The position numbers and the translations under genes are program-made. Shown here piece after piece: positions 50,220-58,493 of a stretch of 64,000 nucleotides of DNA. This stretch comes from Lactococcus sp. S-13. GTDB lineage: Bacteria > Bacillota > Bacilli > Lactobacillales > Streptococcaceae. The stretch's first letter is position 1. Each line of letters starts with the position of its first letter. The notes under the pieces were generated by a model. The model was not told where the DNA came from. It saw nothing but the letters and a program-made list of their open reading frames with translations, and did not search any database. The stretch is from the NCBI RefSeq assembly GCF_004210295.1, contig NZ_SDAK01000001.1, positions 1,054,001-1,118,000 of the forward strand, read 5' to 3'.

Positions 50220-51218
50220 CTAAGCTTTGACCTGATTTTTTTCGTTTTCACGTTCTTTCATTATAGCATAGAAACGCGGTGGGTAGAGGTTTTCAGTGTA
50301 TTTTTCTGTAAAATTTTCCCAAAAATTTTGGTAATACTCGCTGATATTTTGAGTAATTTGACAGAAATTCACTGACGGAAGTTCCAATTTACTGACGGTC
50401 AGTAAATTTAAGCCTGGTGGAGCAAAAAAAGACTTCTGAAAATTTTTCGTCAGCAAATTCTCTCCCTTTTGGTAATATATTTCTTGTATTTTGAGCCATT
50501 TTGCGGAACGATGGAAAAGTTGCTGACGGATAAAACGTTCTGATGATTGCCCTTTGGGCACGGTAATGCTCTGTAATTTTTGACGCTGATAAGGGCGGCG
50601 CAAGAGTGATAATAAGGGCGCTTTTTTAAAAGAAAATTCGTCCGTCAAATAAAGTAAATGCCCTTGCAAATCTTCGTGAATGAGTGATTTTAATCTTAGT
50701 TTTTGTTTTTCGAGATCTAATTCCCAATAGTAAAAACCTCTATTTTCTGAAAAATAAAGAAGATTTTTTTGCAGTTCAGTCAATCGCTCTTGCATCCATA
50801 AGTCTTTTCCCATCAACCAAAGCACACGATAACCATGTTGGCGATAATTTTCACTGCGCTCTTTGAGCCTTTTTAGAGATAGGTAAGAACACTGAATTTC
50901 GATAGCAATTTTGTCGTTGACAAGTAAGTCTGGTCGTTGATTTAATGCAGGCAGATAGCGTTCAATCTCTACTTTTTCATCTTGCTTAAACCATTCATAA
51001 AGTTCTTTTTTTAAACCTAAATGTTGAGCGGATTCATTTTCAAGTGCTAAATCACAGGCTTGTAAACTTTTGTGAGCAAAATGAGGAGTTTTTATGGCTC
51101 CATTTTTTAGGGAAAGTTCAGAACGACAAGCGGGACAAAAATACTTTCCTTTCAAGGATTCCGGTCTATTTTCTAAAAGATTTATAAGTTTTTTATTTTC
51201 ATCAAAAGCTGTTAGCAT
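50220..51218 (-). CDS. coiA: competence protein CoiA-like
   Basis: A protein of about 332 residues of the CoiA family, needed for processing or recombining incoming DNA during natural transformation. An N-terminal zinc-binding-like CPACRSEL precedes a nuclease-like region with RPDLLVNDKIAIEIQCSYLS, the conserved PD-(D/E)xK-type segment. Two starts are possible: ATG 51218, where MLTAFDEN resembles family N termini but the AAAAGGAG is 21 bases away, or an in-frame upstream start. No clear ComX box is visible. The C-terminal part contains a variant of the dispersed repeat (50448-50464, read as GENLLTKN). Confidence 0.85.
   Translation of the reverse strand: MLTAFDENKKLINLLENRPESLKGKYFCPACRSELSLKNGAIKTPHFAHKSLQACDLALENESAQHLGLKKELYEWFKQDEKVEIERYLPALNQRPDLLVNDKIAIEIQCSYLSLKRLKERSENYRQHGYRVLWLMGKDLWMQERLTELQKNLLYFSENRGFYYWELDLEKQKLRLKSLIHEDLQGHLLYLTDEFSFKKAPLLSLLRRPYQRQKLQSITVPKGQSSERFIRQQLFHRSAKWLKIQEIYYQKGENLLTKNFQKSFFAPPGLNLLTVSKLELPSVNFCQITQNISEYYQNFWENFTEKYTENLYPPRFYAIMKERENEKNQVKA
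50448..50464. repeat. dispersed-repeat variant inside coiA
   Basis: CGTCAGCAAATTCTCTC, read out of the usual frame in CoiA. Three shorter CTGACGG/CGTCAG words lie between 50370 and 50397 in the same gene. Confidence 0.5.
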
Positions 51219-51251
51219 ACTTATATATACGATAAAAATCTCCTTTTGTAA

Positions 51252-51292
51252 CAGAAAAAATGCTGACGGAATTTTCGTCAGCATTTTCTCTT
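51252..51292. repeat. inverted pair of dispersed-repeat copies (hairpin)
   Basis: CAGAAAAAATGCTGACG (51252-51268) and CGTCAGCATTTTCTCTT (51276-51292) pair in a stem of about 16 bases with a short loop. It directly follows the stop codon of the YdcF-like gene and could serve as its terminator. Confidence 0.8.
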
Positions 51293-52370
51293 AATGATGA
51301 AGGTTAATTTGACGCAAAATAACTGTGCCAATTGCCAAAATAACAAAGAAAGCAACAATCAATCCCACCCAAATCATGTGTTTTTTTCGTTCAGTATTCA
51401 TCACAGCAATAAATTCTCGAATAAACGCCGGCACTCGGTAATACATCGCGGTCTTTCCGCCGCGTCCTCCTTCAGCTTCCAGTCCCAAGCGGGCTGCAAA
51501 TAAAGCGGCACGAAAAACATGATAATCAGAAGTAAAGAAGAGAAACTTGCTTTTGACCAATTCAGAAGAAAAAACAAGATTTTCATAGGTTGTTCGTGAC
51601 TTATCCTCAAGTCTCGTACGCTCTATTGGAAAGCCAAGGCTTTCAACCGCATATTTCTGCATGGCTTGCGCTTCAGAAATCTTTTCATCTGCCCCTTGCC
51701 CTCCAGAAAATACCAGAATTGTTGATTGATTACGAACGGCATTGACCGCGGCTCGAATCCGATTTCCTAACAGTTTACCAACACGTTCCCCTTCAATCAG
51801 ACCCGCACCAAGCACCACGTGATAAGAAGCAGAAACTTTGCGAACTCGCCGCCCGTAAACCCAGCTTGACAAGAAAAAAATGCCAAATTGCCAAGCTAAA
51901 TACACTGATAACACAGGGAAAACCATCCCCAAAATACGTAACCAAAGCCAACTATCTGGCAAATGTCCCAAAGAAAGATAAATCCAATCCACAAGTAAAA
52001 ACAAGAGCACAACGATAGGAAGGAGCAAGTTACCAATGGATTTTGACTCTCGCCGCCACATTCTAACTGTTAAAACAACGATACTAATAGGAACGACCAC
52101 CCCAATAACCAAAGGAAAAACCCCAATAAAAATCAGTTCCGCAATAAATAAGAAAACGAAAATTTCCAGATGTAAATTCGTCAAAACAAGCCCTGAACCA
52201 ATAACCCCATTGATTGTAACCCAAAGAAAGAGTAAGTAAAAAAACGCCAACCTACCCAAACGTAAGGTTCGTAAATCCTTTAAATGCCGCAACTTCCAGC
52301 CAAAAAGAAAAGTTAATCCAGCAAAAAATAAGGTTAAAATCGCTCCTACAATAAATAAGCCATTATCCAT
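51291..52370 (-). CDS. YdcF/SanA-type DUF218 membrane protein
   Basis: A 359-residue protein. About five hydrophobic helices (to about residue 170) precede a DUF218 domain with HVVLGAGLIEGERVG, VFSGGQGADEKISEAQAM, LEDKSRTTYENL and FFTSDYHVFRA. DUF218 proteins are linked to envelope maintenance; the molecular function is not established. One more helix lies near the C terminus (MIWVGLIVAFFVILAIG). GGTGAG precedes the start. Confidence 0.85.
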   Translation of the reverse strand: MDNGLFIVGAILTLFFAGLTFLFGWKLRHLKDLRTLRLGRLAFFYLLFLWVTINGVIGSGLVLTNLHLEIFVFLFIAELIFIGVFPLVIGVVVPISIVVLTVRMWRRESKSIGNLLLPIVVLLFLLVDWIYLSLGHLPDSWLWLRILGMVFPVLSVYLAWQFGIFFLSSWVYGRRVRKVSASYHVVLGAGLIEGERVGKLLGNRIRAAVNAVRNQSTILVFSGGQGADEKISEAQAMQKYAVESLGFPIERTRLEDKSRTTYENLVFSSELVKSKFLFFTSDYHVFRAALFAARLGLEAEGGRGGKTAMYYRVPAFIREFIAVMNTERKKHMIWVGLIVAFFVILAIGTVILRQINLHH

Positions 52371-52514
52371 AATCCAGTCTCACCTACTCCTTTTATTTTT
52401 CCTATTACTTAAATTTCACACAAATTACTCCATTATAGCTAGAAAAACTAATTTTTTATTAAATATAAAAAGTTCAGAAGGTGTTTCTTTTCACTTCTGA
52501 ACTTCAATCTTTAT

Positions 52515-53360
52515 TTATTCGTAAAAGAAAGTCTTAACATAGTTCATCGCTGCTTGATTTTTGGGCATTTGTGTATGACTTGTATCTTCCCCCTTGATGA
52601 GATAATGCACAACAGAATTTCCATTTTTTATCAAAAGCGGGTAGATAGAAAATGCATCCGCAAAAGGTACTGTTCCGTCTGTTTCTTTTTTCATATCATA
52701 AGCCCCCTCAAGCAACACCACTTGAATGTTTTTGTCCACGCGCTCATAGTTTTCTTGCCAAAACTTATAATATTTTGTTTTGACTTTCGGGCCATCTTTC
52801 AAGACTTGTTCAAGTGTTTGGTCTGGTTGCGCCGTGCAAGCATTAAACTGACCATCAAGCGCCACCCACTTTTTAATCGGAGGCAAATCACGGTCATAGC
52901 CATGCTCAATGAGATAGCGATAAGTTCCGCCACCACCTGCTGAAAAGCCTAAGACATTAACATAAGGCACATTGTAGTGCTTACCGAGATAGCGCATAAT
53001 TGCTTCTAAAGCATTTTCATACTTAACTGAATTGTTCGTTCCTTTGACCATGCCAACTTCAATGGTTGGGTGATCATTGTGTCCGTCAATCTTTCCCGTA
53101 ATTTTGAGCGAATTATCATTTTCAGTGTCCACAACAATTGTTAGCCCTTTTTTCGCATGAGTGCTTTTGTCTGAAGTCATAGTGTTAACCATTGCATCCA
53201 TAGAATGTGCATTGCCACTAGAACCAGCAATATAGAGTGTTGGATAGAGGGGGCGATTTTTCGTTGCTCCTGCTGGATGAGGCGCAAGCACAAAACGACC
53301 AATCACTACTCCAACAACAAATACACCAATAAATTTCACGATAAGACTGATTTTTTTCAT
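52515..53360 (-). CDS. DUF915 alpha/beta-hydrolase, exported
   Basis: A 281-residue alpha/beta-hydrolase of the DUF915 group. A single N-terminal signal/anchor helix (about 5-25) directs it outside. TLYIAGSSGNAHSMDAM is near the oxyanion region, the nucleophile elbow is VLGFSAGGGGTYRYL (GFSAGG), and the C-terminal DTSHTQMPKN carries the histidine. Natural substrates are unknown. No Shine-Dalgarno site; TGGTAAAAT lies six bases before the ATG. Confidence 0.87.
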   Translation of the reverse strand: MKKISLIVKFIGVFVVGVVIGRFVLAPHPAGATKNRPLYPTLYIAGSSGNAHSMDAMVNTMTSDKSTHAKKGLTIVVDTENDNSLKITGKIDGHNDHPTIEVGMVKGTNNSVKYENALEAIMRYLGKHYNVPYVNVLGFSAGGGGTYRYLIEHGYDRDLPPIKKWVALDGQFNACTAQPDQTLEQVLKDGPKVKTKYYKFWQENYERVDKNIQVVLLEGAYDMKKETDGTVPFADAFSIYPLLIKNGNSVVHYLIKGEDTSHTQMPKNQAAMNYVKTFFYE

Positions 53361-53375
53361 GATTAAATTTTACCA
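53358..53375 (-). promoter_or_regulatory. extended -10 abutting the DUF915 gene (leaderless candidate)
   Basis: TGG, TAAAAT (53372-53367), TTAATC, ATG (53360). Same layout as smpB. Confidence 0.6.
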
Positions 53376-53449
53376 CTTTTTTAATAAATTAAGGTATATT
53401 TATCCCTTTTCCTCTTCTTTTCTGGAGGGTTCACTCAGAAAATTATCCA

Positions 53450-53486
53450 AAAAAAGAAGCCATCAGGGACTGACAGTCTTCTTTAT
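53450..53486 (-). terminator. terminator of the purine permease gene
   Basis: AGAAGCCATCAG / CTGACAGTCTTCT, imperfect stem, followed on the minus strand by seven Ts. Confidence 0.75.
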
Positions 53487-53500
53487 TAAATATTTTATGT

Positions 53501-54922
53501 TTACAAAACAGCTAAAACAGCAAAGTTGATAAGGAATAAAATAGCAACAACCCAAATGACTGGTTTAACTTCTTTCACTTTACCAGTGAAGACTTTCACC
53601 AAGATGTAGGTAATAAAGCCGGCCGCAATCCCGTAAGAAATCGAGTAAGCCAGTCCCATAAAGACTGAGGCAAAGAAAGCAGGAATCGCTTCGTTCAAAT
53701 CACCCCATTTGATTTCTTTAAATGAACCAAGCATCATCATCCCAACGATAATCAAGATAGGTGCTGTAGCCTGTGTTGGTACAATCGCAAGCAAAGGCAA
53801 GAACAAGCTAGAAATAGCAAACATAATTGCCGTAACGACTGAAGCAAGACCCGTACGGCCACCAGCTCCAATACCTGCTGCAGACTCAACATAAACTGTT
53901 GTGTTTGACGTTCCGAAAATGGCACCGATTGGTGTTGCAATCATGTCAGCAAACAAAGCTTTATCCATTTTAGAAGAGAAGCCATGACTTGTTTCCATGT
54001 CTTTCAAATCTTCGTCCGTGAAAATTCCAGTAGCACGACCTGTACCGATAAATGTACCGATTGGGTCAAAGATTGAAGTCAAAGAGAAGGCAAGTACGGT
54101 CATCAATACTTCGATGTAGCGTGATGAATCTGAAAACAAACTTCCAAATCCTTTAGGACCAAAAGCGGCACCAAAAGTTGTTCCCATTTGTTTAACAGCA
54201 GTTCCCAAGTTATTTTGTGCAAACAAAGTGTGGATATCTACTTTAACAACACCTGTCAAAAGTGCCAAGATTGTAGTGACCAAGATTGAAAGCAAAATTC
54301 CTGCTTTCCATTTACGAATAACAAAGAACATTGTAACAACGATACCAACTAGAGCAATCAAAACAGCGGGATCATTGAAGGTTACAAGCTCAGGGACAAT
54401 TGACGAATTTACTGTAATTGTTCCGTGGTTGTTGACATATGTGCCAGGGTCTGCGATGAAACGTAAGATTCCCGCATTTTTAATTCCGATATAGGCAATG
54501 AAAATCCCGATACCACCACCAATTGCGTGTTGCAAACTTTCTGGAATCCCCAAAATAATTGCTTTACGAATAGAAGTAAAAGTGATAATAATATTGATAA
54601 TCCCACAAATAAAGACCATTGCAAGTGCTTCTTGCCATGTATATCCAAGAGATAGGACAACGGTATAAGCAAAGAAAGCATTCAAGCCCATTCCTGGAGC
54701 AAGAGCATAAGGGACATTAGCAATCAAACCAATGGCTAAAGTACCAACGATTGAGGCTAAGATGGTTGCCAAGAAAACCGCTTGAACAGGCATTCCAGTA
54801 GAACTCAAGACCTGCGGGTTGACAAAGAGGATGTAGCTCATGGCAAAGAATGTTGTCAATCCAGCCATTACTTCACGGCCAACAGTTGTGCCGTTTTCTT
54901 CAAGTTTAAAGAACTTGTTCAC
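53501..54922 (-). CDS. NCS2-family purine (hypoxanthine/guanine type) permease
   Basis: A 473-residue permease of the AzgA-like NCS2 branch, importing purine bases. It opens with NKFFKLEENGTTVGREV and AGLTTFFAMSYILFVNP, then ALAPGMGLNAFFAYTVV and FDPIGTFIGTGRATG, with about 13 hydrophobic helices. The start is GTG at 54922: AAAAGGAG lies 9 bases upstream and the family N terminus begins there. The longer frame would run through the leader hairpins. PurBox-like sites upstream support a purine role. Substrate choice among adenine, guanine and hypoxanthine is open. Confidence 0.9.
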   Translation of the reverse strand: MNKFFKLEENGTTVGREVMAGLTTFFAMSYILFVNPQVLSSTGMPVQAVFLATILASIVGTLAIGLIANVPYALAPGMGLNAFFAYTVVLSLGYTWQEALAMVFICGIINIIITFTSIRKAIILGIPESLQHAIGGGIGIFIAYIGIKNAGILRFIADPGTYVNNHGTITVNSSIVPELVTFNDPAVLIALVGIVVTMFFVIRKWKAGILLSILVTTILALLTGVVKVDIHTLFAQNNLGTAVKQMGTTFGAAFGPKGFGSLFSDSSRYIEVLMTVLAFSLTSIFDPIGTFIGTGRATGIFTDEDLKDMETSHGFSSKMDKALFADMIATPIGAIFGTSNTTVYVESAAGIGAGGRTGLASVVTAIMFAISSLFLPLLAIVPTQATAPILIIVGMMMLGSFKEIKWGDLNEAIPAFFASVFMGLAYSISYGIAAGFITYILVKVFTGKVKEVKPVIWVVAILFLINFAVLAVL

Positions 54923-54940
54923 GAATAATTTCTCCTTTTG

Positions 54941-54992
54941 GGGCGATAAACGCCCTTTAATAAAAGTTATCTGTCGCCCTTTCGGAGCGACA
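54941..54992 (-). promoter_or_regulatory. two-hairpin leader of the purine permease gene
   Basis: GGGCG / CGCCC (54941-54955) ends just before the ribosome site, and TGTCGC / GCGACA (54972-54992) lies upstream. Neither loop matches a riboswitch core that I recognise, and the purine riboswitch consensus is absent. Confidence 0.5.
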
Positions 54993-55023
54993 CACGTCAT
55001 AAATAATAAAAGCTTACTTTCTT

Positions 55024-55052
55024 ATTTTAATCAGTTTGGCTTAAGGAAACAA
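55024..55052 (-). promoter_or_regulatory. promoter of the purine permease gene
   Basis: On the minus strand TTGTTT (55052-55047), 17 bases, TAAAAT (55029-55024). Confidence 0.65.
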
Positions 55053-55086
55053 GATTTAGTAGGAAATTTATCTAAAAAAGCGCCTG

Positions 55087-55110
55087 AACGTTCGGAAATA
55101 TCGAACAAAT
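55087..55110 (-). promoter_or_regulatory. PurBox-like pair (PurR activator site)
   Basis: ATTTCCGAACGTT on the minus strand fits the lactococcal PurBox AWWWCCGAACWWT with one mismatch, and a second, inverted, weaker copy (AATATCGAACAAA) overlaps. It lies about 70-75 bases upstream of the predicted transcription start, the usual distance for PurR activation in Lactococcus. Confidence 0.65.
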
Positions 55111-55161
55111 ATCTTAAAAGCCTTTTCATTGTTCGCAGAATTTTGCTTAGGCAGAGGACTT

Positions 55162-55175
55162 TTTCTTATGGTATA
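55162..55175 (+). promoter_or_regulatory. extended -10 promoter of the HAD gene
   Basis: TTATGGTATAAT precedes the HAD gene by about 45 bases; TGG gives the extended -10 pattern. Confidence 0.6.
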
Positions 55176-55188
55176 ATAGGGAGATTAA

Positions 55189-55233
55189 ATGATAAAATTT
55201 ATAGACAGGGAAAGTTTTAATGACCATAAATAA
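55189..55233 (+). CDS. possible 14-codon leader peptide overlapping the HAD gene
   Basis: ATG at 55189, with AGGGAG six bases upstream, reads 14 codons (start MIKFIDRES) and stops at 55233, 14 bases inside the HAD gene in another frame. It may be a leader peptide coupled to the gene or a chance frame. Confidence 0.3.
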   Translation: MIKFIDRESFNDHK

Positions 55234-56053
55234 AAATCGAAAATTGATTGCTATTGATTTGGACGGTACTACCTTACAATCCGATGGACGTTCCATTAGT
55301 CGCTACACCAAATATGTTTTTAAGCAGGTAGAGGCCCTGGGGCATATCATCTGTATTACTACCGGACGACCTTTTCGGATGTCTTTGGCAGTTTACCGCG
55401 AACTTGAATTGACCAGCCCTGTCATCAATTTTAATGGCGCTTTGGTTTCTAAGCCCAATGACAAAAACTGGGAACATACTAAAGCTCATTATATTGATCG
55501 CTCTTTCGTATTTGATTTGTTACGTCACCAACAAAACTTTGATTTAAACTTTTTTGCTGTTGAATACCGACGAAAATTTTTCTTAAATACTTTTAGAGGA
55601 GTTATTCCTGAACTTTTTGGCGTAGATAGACTCCACCCCTATAATCGTCTACGTGCAGATCGAATCACCGAAAACCCTCATGCTGTCTTACTTTCAACCC
55701 GACAAAAAGATCGTTTTGCTTTAGCTGATGAGATGCGCCGCCATTATAATGGAAAAATTGATGTAGGCGTCTGGGGTGGACCGCACGCCATGCTCGAAGT
55801 TGTTCCCAAAGGGATTAGTAAAGCTTCTGGTCTGAAACACCTGCTCAAAGTATTGGATATTCCTCAAGAAAATCTTCTGGCTTTTGGTGACGAGCACAAT
55901 GACATCGAAATGTTCAAACTCGCGCCTCATGCCTATGCCATGAAAAATGCCTCTGCTCGCTTGACCCCCTATGCCACAGAGATTTTGCCATGGACGAATG
56001 ATGAGGATGGTGTGGCACGACAACTTGAAAAACTCTTTTTAAGTCCTGAGTAA
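55220..56053 (+). CDS. Cof-type HAD-superfamily phosphatase
   Basis: A 277-residue HAD-IIB hydrolase. Motif I is AIDLDGTTL (nucleophile Asp at about residue 12), motif II TTGR, motif III Lys in PKGISKASG and motif IV FGDEHNDIEMF. These phosphatases act on sugar phosphates, FMN or pyridoxal phosphate; the substrate is not evident. AGGGAAAG precedes the start. It has its own promoter and terminator. Confidence 0.92.
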   Translation: MTINKNRKLIAIDLDGTTLQSDGRSISRYTKYVFKQVEALGHIICITTGRPFRMSLAVYRELELTSPVINFNGALVSKPNDKNWEHTKAHYIDRSFVFDLLRHQQNFDLNFFAVEYRRKFFLNTFRGVIPELFGVDRLHPYNRLRADRITENPHAVLLSTRQKDRFALADEMRRHYNGKIDVGVWGGPHAMLEVVPKGISKASGLKHLLKVLDIPQENLLAFGDEHNDIEMFKLAPHAYAMKNASARLTPYATEILPWTNDEDGVARQLEKLFLSPE

Positions 56054-56057
56054 TATT

Positions 56058-56088
56058 AAAAAACCAGCAACTCTGCTGGTTTTTTCTT
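56058..56088 (+). terminator. terminator of the HAD gene
   Basis: AAAAAACCAGCA / TGCTGGTTTTTT, perfect stem. Confidence 0.9.
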
Positions 56089-56139
56089 ATCAAAATTTCT
56101 CTCACAAGAGATGTCAAAATGATTTGACAACCGTTTCTT

Positions 56140-56168
56140 TTGAAAAAGCTTCGCAATTGACCTAAAAT
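56140..56168 (+). promoter_or_regulatory. lutABC promoter
   Basis: TTGAAA (56140-56145), 17 bases, TAAAAT (56163-56168), about 70 bases before lutA. A TTGACAACCGTTTC sequence just upstream resembles a LacI-family site but does not match cre well. Confidence 0.65.
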
Positions 56169-56238
56169 GTAAGAGGATACAAATTGAGTTTACACGTCTA
56201 TTTTTAGTTTTACTTTACGATGAAATGAGGAGAATTAA

Positions 56239-57009
56239 ATGAAAGTTTCACTATTTTCCACTTGTGTTATGGATTTGATGTTTCCACAAGTTGGCATTGC
56301 TATGGTTGAGGTTCTTGAGCGCTTAGGCGTTGAAACTGAGCTTCCAGAAGGTCAAGTCTGCTGCGGTCAACCGACTTACAATTCGGGATTAGTTAAAGAG
56401 TCAATGCTGACCATTAAAAATCAGATTGATGCTTTTGAAGATTCGGAGTATGTGGTGGGGATTGCAGGGTCTTGCTCTGGGATGTTTACAGAATACCCTC
56501 ATATGTTTGAAGAGGGCGACCCTTACAAGCAAAAAGCCATTGATCTGGCTAATAAATCTTATGAATTTACACAATTTCTCTACCGCGTGCTAGGCGTGAA
56601 AGATGTGGGAGCGACTTTCAATGGTGAAAAAGCGACTTACCACCGCTCTTGCCACATGACACGGATCTTGGGCGAGCGTGAAGCACCGTTTATCCTTTTG
56701 GATAACGTGAAAGGTCTGGAAATGTTGCCTTTGCCTCATTTGGAAAATTGTTGTGGTTTTGGGGGGACTTTCTCAGTCAAAGCGCCTGAAATTTCTGAAA
56801 TGATGGTGACTGAAAAGATGAATGATGTGGTGTCAACGGGTGCTGAAATTTTGATTTCAGCTGACTTGGGTTGCTTGATGAATATTGCTGGTAAACTTAA
56901 CCGTGAAGGCAAGAAAATCAAGGTCATGCACATCGCTGAAGTGTTGAATAATAATGTGGATTTGGAACGGATTGACAAAGTGACTAATCCAGTCTTTGCT
57001 GAGGCTTAA
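56239..57009 (+). CDS. lutA: lactate utilisation Fe-S oxidoreductase subunit LutA
   Basis: A 256-residue protein with two cysteine-rich CCG domains (EGQVCCGQPTYNSG and LENCCGFGGTFSVK), as in LutA/GlcF-type subunits that hold an iron-sulphur cluster. With LutB and LutC it forms the LutABC complex that oxidises L-lactate to pyruvate. Strong ribosome site (GAGGAG). First gene of a compact operon. Confidence 0.92.
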   Translation: MKVSLFSTCVMDLMFPQVGIAMVEVLERLGVETELPEGQVCCGQPTYNSGLVKESMLTIKNQIDAFEDSEYVVGIAGSCSGMFTEYPHMFEEGDPYKQKAIDLANKSYEFTQFLYRVLGVKDVGATFNGEKATYHRSCHMTRILGEREAPFILLDNVKGLEMLPLPHLENCCGFGGTFSVKAPEISEMMVTEKMNDVVSTGAEILISADLGCLMNIAGKLNREGKKIKVMHIAEVLNNNVDLERIDKVTNPVFAEA

Positions 57010-57017
57010 AGGGGGAA

Positions 57018-58493
57018 ATGATGGGACTTTCGACAAGTACAAAAACTTTTGCTGAACGCTTGGAAGACAGCAAAAAAGATACCTTTGCCCGCGCTGCCGT
57101 GGCTAAGGCACAAGATGCCCAATGGGAAAAGCGCGAAACTGCGCGTGAAGAATTGGGAAATTGGCAGGAATGGCGCGATATTGCGGAATCCATCCGCCAA
57201 CACACTTTGAAATATCTGCCACACTATCTGACGGAGTTTTCCGATAATGTGGCCAAACGCGGCGGTCACGTCTTCTTTGCAGCGAATGCTAAGGAAGCTA
57301 ACGACTACGTTAAACGGATTGTTTTGGAAAAAAATGCCAAGAAGATTGTTAAATCTAAGTCTATGGTGACGACTGAGGTGGATATTGACCCGATGCTGGT
57401 GTCTTTGGGCGACGATATGGACATCTTGGAAACCGACTTAGCGGAATTTATCTTGCAAGTAGCCGACTGGGATGAGCCTTCTCACATTGTCTTTCCAGCC
57501 TTGCACAAAAATCGCGACCAAATTCGAGAAATTTTTGCGGCGAAGTTGGGCTATGAGGGCGATAATGACCCTGTTAACTTGGCACGTTGTGCGCGTGATA
57601 CTATGCGCAAGCTTTTCTTGAAATCTGAGGTGGGAATTACGGGTTGTAATTTTGCCATTGCCAATACGGGCGATATTAACTTATCGACCAATGAAGGGAA
57701 TGCGGATTTGACGATTTCTATTCCTAAAACGCAGATTGTTTTGATGGGGATGGAGCGGATTGTGCCTTCTATCAAAGAAGCGGAAATTTTGGATAATATG
57801 CTGGCGCGGTCGGCTGTTGGGCAAAAATTGACGACCTATGTGACTTTTGCTGGGCAAAAAGCTGAAGATGAGTCTGACGGACCTGAAGATTTCCATGTGG
57901 TGATTGTGGATAATGGGCGGTCTAATGCGATTGGGACGGCTTTTGAATCGATTTTGCAATGCATTCGTTGTGGGGCTTGTTTGAATGTTTGTCCTGTTTA
58001 TCGTCAAATCGGTGGACACGCTTATGGTTCGATTTATCCTGGCCCTGTCGGCTCTGTCTTGTCACCTGTGCTGGGTGGTTATGAGCAATATGGTGATTTG
58101 CCTTATGCTTCAACTTTGTGTGGGGCTTGTACGGAAACTTGTCCAGTCAAGATTCCTCTGCATGAGCTTTTGATTGAGCACCGCAAGGTCATGGAAGATG
58201 AGCTGAAGATGCACCACGATGGTTCATTTGTCAATATGGAAATGAACGCGGTCGGTATGGGCACGGGACACCCTGCTATGTTTGGCATGGCGGTCAATAT
58301 GGCGCACACGGGCTTGTCCATGTTGCCAAAAGCCAAGGAAGTCACGGTCGAAGGCTCGCTCTTCAAGTATGGTGCGGTGCGCAAGGCACCAGCGCTGGCT
58401 AAGGGTTGGACGGACGTGCGGGATTTGCCTGTGGCTCCGCCACACAAAGAACAATTCCGTCAATGGTACAAAAAACATAAGGCAGGTAAATGA
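57018..58493 (+). CDS. lutB: lactate utilisation Fe-S protein LutB
   Basis: A 491-residue subunit. An LUD domain (about 60-290, with KSKSMVTTEVD and GITGCNFAIANTGDINLSTNEGN read in part) is followed by two 4Fe-4S motifs, CIRCGACLNVCPVY and CGACTETCPVKI, and a C-terminal segment. It carries electrons for lactate oxidation. It begins eight bases after lutA with AAAGGGGG and overlaps lutC by four bases. Confidence 0.93.
   Translation: MMGLSTSTKTFAERLEDSKKDTFARAAVAKAQDAQWEKRETAREELGNWQEWRDIAESIRQHTLKYLPHYLTEFSDNVAKRGGHVFFAANAKEANDYVKRIVLEKNAKKIVKSKSMVTTEVDIDPMLVSLGDDMDILETDLAEFILQVADWDEPSHIVFPALHKNRDQIREIFAAKLGYEGDNDPVNLARCARDTMRKLFLKSEVGITGCNFAIANTGDINLSTNEGNADLTISIPKTQIVLMGMERIVPSIKEAEILDNMLARSAVGQKLTTYVTFAGQKAEDESDGPEDFHVVIVDNGRSNAIGTAFESILQCIRCGACLNVCPVYRQIGGHAYGSIYPGPVGSVLSPVLGGYEQYGDLPYASTLCGACTETCPVKIPLHELLIEHRKVMEDELKMHHDGSFVNMEMNAVGMGTGHPAMFGMAVNMAHTGLSMLPKAKEVTVEGSLFKYGAVRKAPALAKGWTDVRDLPVAPPHKEQFRQWYKKHKAGK

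Noticed and set aside
54941-54992. Purine or guanidine riboswitch
   Set aside because: The purine core words and the ACGR loops of the guanidine-II type are absent.
54923-55000. N-terminal extension of the purine permease
   Set aside because: It runs through leader hairpins and lacks family similarity; GTG 54922 has a ribosome site.
56125-56140. cre site at lutA
   Set aside because: The CG is out of register with the half-sites in either strand.
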